Source of the DNA: Knoxdaviesia capensis | Lineage: Eukaryota; Ascomycota; Sordariomycetes; Microascales; Gondwanamycetaceae | Assembly (NCBI GenBank): GCA_001510575.1 | Contig: LNGK01000008.1 | Coordinates: 5,094,981 to 5,158,980, forward strand | Length of the DNA stretch: 64,000 bases | Direction of reading: 5' to 3' | Part shown: positions 61,601 to 64,000 of the stretch, piece by piece | Numbering within the stretch: position 1 is the stretch's first letter | Layout of the letters: the number at the start of each line of letters is the position of its first letter | Translations under genes and position numbers: made by a program | Notes under the pieces: generated by a model | Seen by the model: the letters and a program-made list of their open reading frames with translations, nothing else | What the model was told of the DNA's origin: nothing | The model's database searches: none

Positions 61601-63373
61601 CTTCGGCTTGGGAGACCCACTAGGGGCCGTCCATAGAGTGTGACCACCACGGCTATCTGAGGGTGAACGATCCCTGAGAGGATCTAGAAGCTAACCCGGG
61701 CTGTTGAGAGAGCTTGATTGGGGAGATGAGGATGCAGGATCAGAGCTAGCGGGGCTCTTTATAGGGGTCGACGGGGCGGAACTACCATTACGATTCAGTT
61801 AGCAAACACGATACTGATATAATTGTTTAGGATCTGCTATCCTCCCATATACGATGACTTGACTTACCTTCATTAAGAAGCCCCACCCTCGTCCACCTGA
61901 AGGAGAACAGGACATAGATAGAGTCGCTAATCCATATGATAGCGCCCAAACGGCAGCACTATGAAGGGCAGTGCGTATAGAAAAAGCCAAAGATCGTAAT
62001 AGATACAATAGAGAGGAGGGAAGGAGACAAAGGGTGGCAAGGAGGGCGAATGCAAAGGATGCTCAAGAGGATAAAGGGGAAGGTCTAGATATATATACTC
62101 GTATATATAAACCCTCGTATATAAGAACTAGATATGTGAATACATGATTAGTATATTATAAGTTTCAGATCAGATGAATGTTCAGTGGTTGACTTACTTT
62201 CGTGGAAGTGGCGTGAACTGGAGAAGACTGGAGCAAAAAAGATGAAAAGAGGAAGAAGAAATGAATCGTAGAGTAGAGGGGGGGAAAGTCGAAGATATAG
62301 GGGGAAATTTTCTAGGGACGCATAGCATTTTTAAAAAGCAAAATAACAGTGACAGCAGAGGTACGTAAACATTAGAGCTTAAGGCAAAATAGGAATAAAC
62401 AAATACATTATGGCTGTATGTATGCAATTAGGGCTATCTATATTGTGGTGTTGATGTGTGATAGCGCACAACATCTGCCTACCTACACCCTACCTATCCA
62501 TAGGAGATGACAGGAGAAAGCAACAGCATGTTGACAGGAACAAACTGTGCATGTATCTCCTGGTCAGAGTGCTACAAGGAGTGAACCCATTCCTGCATAT
62601 TCATGGAGGCAGTCAAGGCCAAGATATATGGTCAAGGATCGAGGAACAGATGATTGCAAATAACCCATAAAAGGCCAGAGAGAATATAAAGTAAAGTGGC
62701 TATCATCAGCATCATCATACATCATGAGTGTGTAGTGAATACACCACCAACCCCAACTAACATGCAGCGACATGGGTGCAACAGATGGCAAGAGAACCGG
62801 TGCTCGAATGTGAAGAGCCAGGAAGATGAACAATCTCCGTGGCGGGACATACAGCTCCAAAAAAGAGAGAAAAGTCCCGCCCTCACGTATGAAGAAACAG
62901 AGTACAATCTCCCTCCCAAGATCAAGAAGGGGTGAAAAGTTTTCCAAAAAGAAATTACAAAATCATGGTATCGCCGAAGCCAAAAAGAAATCTTGCCCCC
63001 AGCAGTAGATCCGCGTGTACGCGTGGGAGACGGTACGTTCCCGAGAAAGAGAAAGGGGCCAAAGAAAAACATAGACGAAAAGAAGAAAGAAATTCGGGCA
63101 TATGAAGCCAGACAGTATTACAAATGAAGTTTCGCTAAAACCAGGTGAAAAGGGAACTGAAAAAATGGATGAAAGGGGCAACACGGAAGAAACAGGACAG
63201 GCGGATGATGATTTATGGAGGCAGAAGAAGAGATCGAGAATGACGAGAGACCAAGAGGAGAATCATAGGCATGAATCAGGCTCGATACCTAAGAAAAGCG
63301 AGACAGTCAATGGGAGAAGCAAGAAAACGAGAAACAGATAGGAAAGGTAGCCCTAAAAAGGATCTCATCTCTG

Positions 63374-64000
63374 TTAGATCGCATCTTCCCACCCACCATC
63401 ATCCGCATCCTCAACCTCAACCTCAATCGTCGTGCCCAGCGCCTCGCGGCCCTGTCGGATCATTTCCTGCACGCGCTGATTGAACGCTGACATCCGGAAA
63501 TCCGCATCGCGGTCCTCCATGATCTTGCGCGTCGCTAGCTGCTTGGCTTCCGCGCTCAGCCGCGGACTCGATTCCAGCGTCGTCGCCACCCCGGACTTGC
63601 GCGACCGCGACCCGCCACCACCGCCGCCGTTGACACTTCCGCTACCGCCTCCGTTGAACGAGGCCGAGAGATCGGCGCCGTTGAAACTCGACGCAAATGT
63701 GCTGGCCCGCGGTGAGGCTGCCGATGCAGACGTACTGGCGCGGTGTTGGGACGATCGCGGCGTGGGGGATCCGAAAAGATCGGCCGATGACGAGCCGTTT
63801 CCAGGTGCGGTGAAGGCAAATGGGTTGGCACCGGGACGGCCAACAGCCACAGGGATCCGACTGGGAGACTGGTAGGGAAGAGGTGATTGGGACCGGGGAG
63901 ACCGTGTCGGCGCGAAGCTTGCAGGGCCACCACCGAGGGCCACACTCGAAGCCGAGCTGATGCGCGGCGATGCGGCCAGAGATTTCCGGTTGCGGCTCAT
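63374..64000 (-). CDS. conserved-type small protein, Ser/Gly-rich with charged C-terminus, may be partial
   Basis: A single minus-strand frame of 208 codons begins with an ATG at the last base of the window, so the start could be real or internal. The N-terminal 150 residues are low complexity, rich in Ser, Ala, Pro and Gly (including GGGSGSVNGGGGGG), and probably disordered. The C-terminal 55 residues are compact and charged: SAEAKQLATRKIMEDRDADF, an RVQEMIRQGREALGTTIEVE helix-strand segment, and an acidic end (DADDGGWEDAI). The concentration of ordered residues there marks the conserved part. I recognise no named domain and assign no function. Confidence 0.75.
   Translation of the reverse strand: MSRNRKSLAASPRISSASSVALGGGPASFAPTRSPRSQSPLPYQSPSRIPVAVGRPGANPFAFTAPGNGSSSADLFGSPTPRSSQHRASTSASAASPRASTFASSFNGADLSASFNGGGSGSVNGGGGGGSRSRKSGVATTLESSPRLSAEAKQLATRKIMEDRDADFRMSAFNQRVQEMIRQGREALGTTIEVEVEDADDGGWEDAI

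Larger units (their letters stand above)
60067..63373. other. AT-rich intergenic region with embedded GC-rich repeat block
   Basis: About 3.3 kb. The flanks (60190-60600 and 61800-63300) are AT- or purine-rich. They contain an AT microsatellite, TATATA strings near 62090-62120, and long AGAAA stretches upstream of nothing recognisable. The centre (60957-61600) is GC-rich and hairpin-rich and is annotated separately. No gene is supported. Confidence 0.55.

Overview
The window looks like nuclear DNA of a filamentous ascomycete, most likely Eurotiales (Aspergillus/Penicillium group). The grounds are short spliceosomal introns (about 50-110 nt, GTANGT donors, CTAAC-like branch sites), GPI-type cell-surface proteins, a Clr2-type silencing factor, and long CT-rich leaders before start codons. 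I assign the order by overall resemblance; I could not run a phylogeny. A run of 122 N at 23173-23294 marks an assembly gap.

Layout. (1) 0.2-2.0 kb: a five-exon gene for a two-RRM RNA-binding protein on the minus strand. (2) 5-8 kb: an accessory-looking patch with an interstitial TTAGGG doublet, a broken HET-like relic, a hypothetical membrane-anchored protein and AT-rich DNA. (3) 8.3-15.8 kb: a convergent pair, the diflavin reductase Tah18 (plus) and a membrane-anchored aspartic-protease-like protein (minus). (4) 15.8-28.3 kb: 12.5 kb with no supportable gene. (5) 28.3-36.5 kb: a convergent pair, a secreted GPI-type repeat protein (plus) and an F-box/WD40/UIM protein resembling yeast Ufo1 (minus). 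(6) 36.5-55.5 kb: 19 kb with no supportable gene but many simple repeats, a minisatellite and a 105-bp tandem duplication. (7) 55.5-60.1 kb: a convergent pair, a protein with three six-cysteine modules (plus) and a Clr2-like heterochromatin factor (minus). (8) 60.1-63.4 kb: an AT-rich stretch holding a GC-rich block packed with short hairpins and direct repeats, possibly a retroelement LTR. (9) 63.4-64 kb: the C-terminal part or whole of a conserved-looking small protein on the minus strand.

The genes do not form one pathway. They are housekeeping or regulatory: RNA binding, cytosolic Fe-S electron donation, ubiquitin ligase adaptor, heterochromatin silencing and cell surface. The most striking large-scale signal is architectural. 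The three well-supported gene pairs are convergent with short 1.3-2.1 kb spacers, and they are separated by very large divergent intergenic regions of 12.5 and 19 kb. A dispersed self-complementary motif built from TACTGTA/TACAGTA recurs at 22 places in those two upstream regions and once upstream of the RRM gene. I found it in no coding sequence and no convergent spacer.
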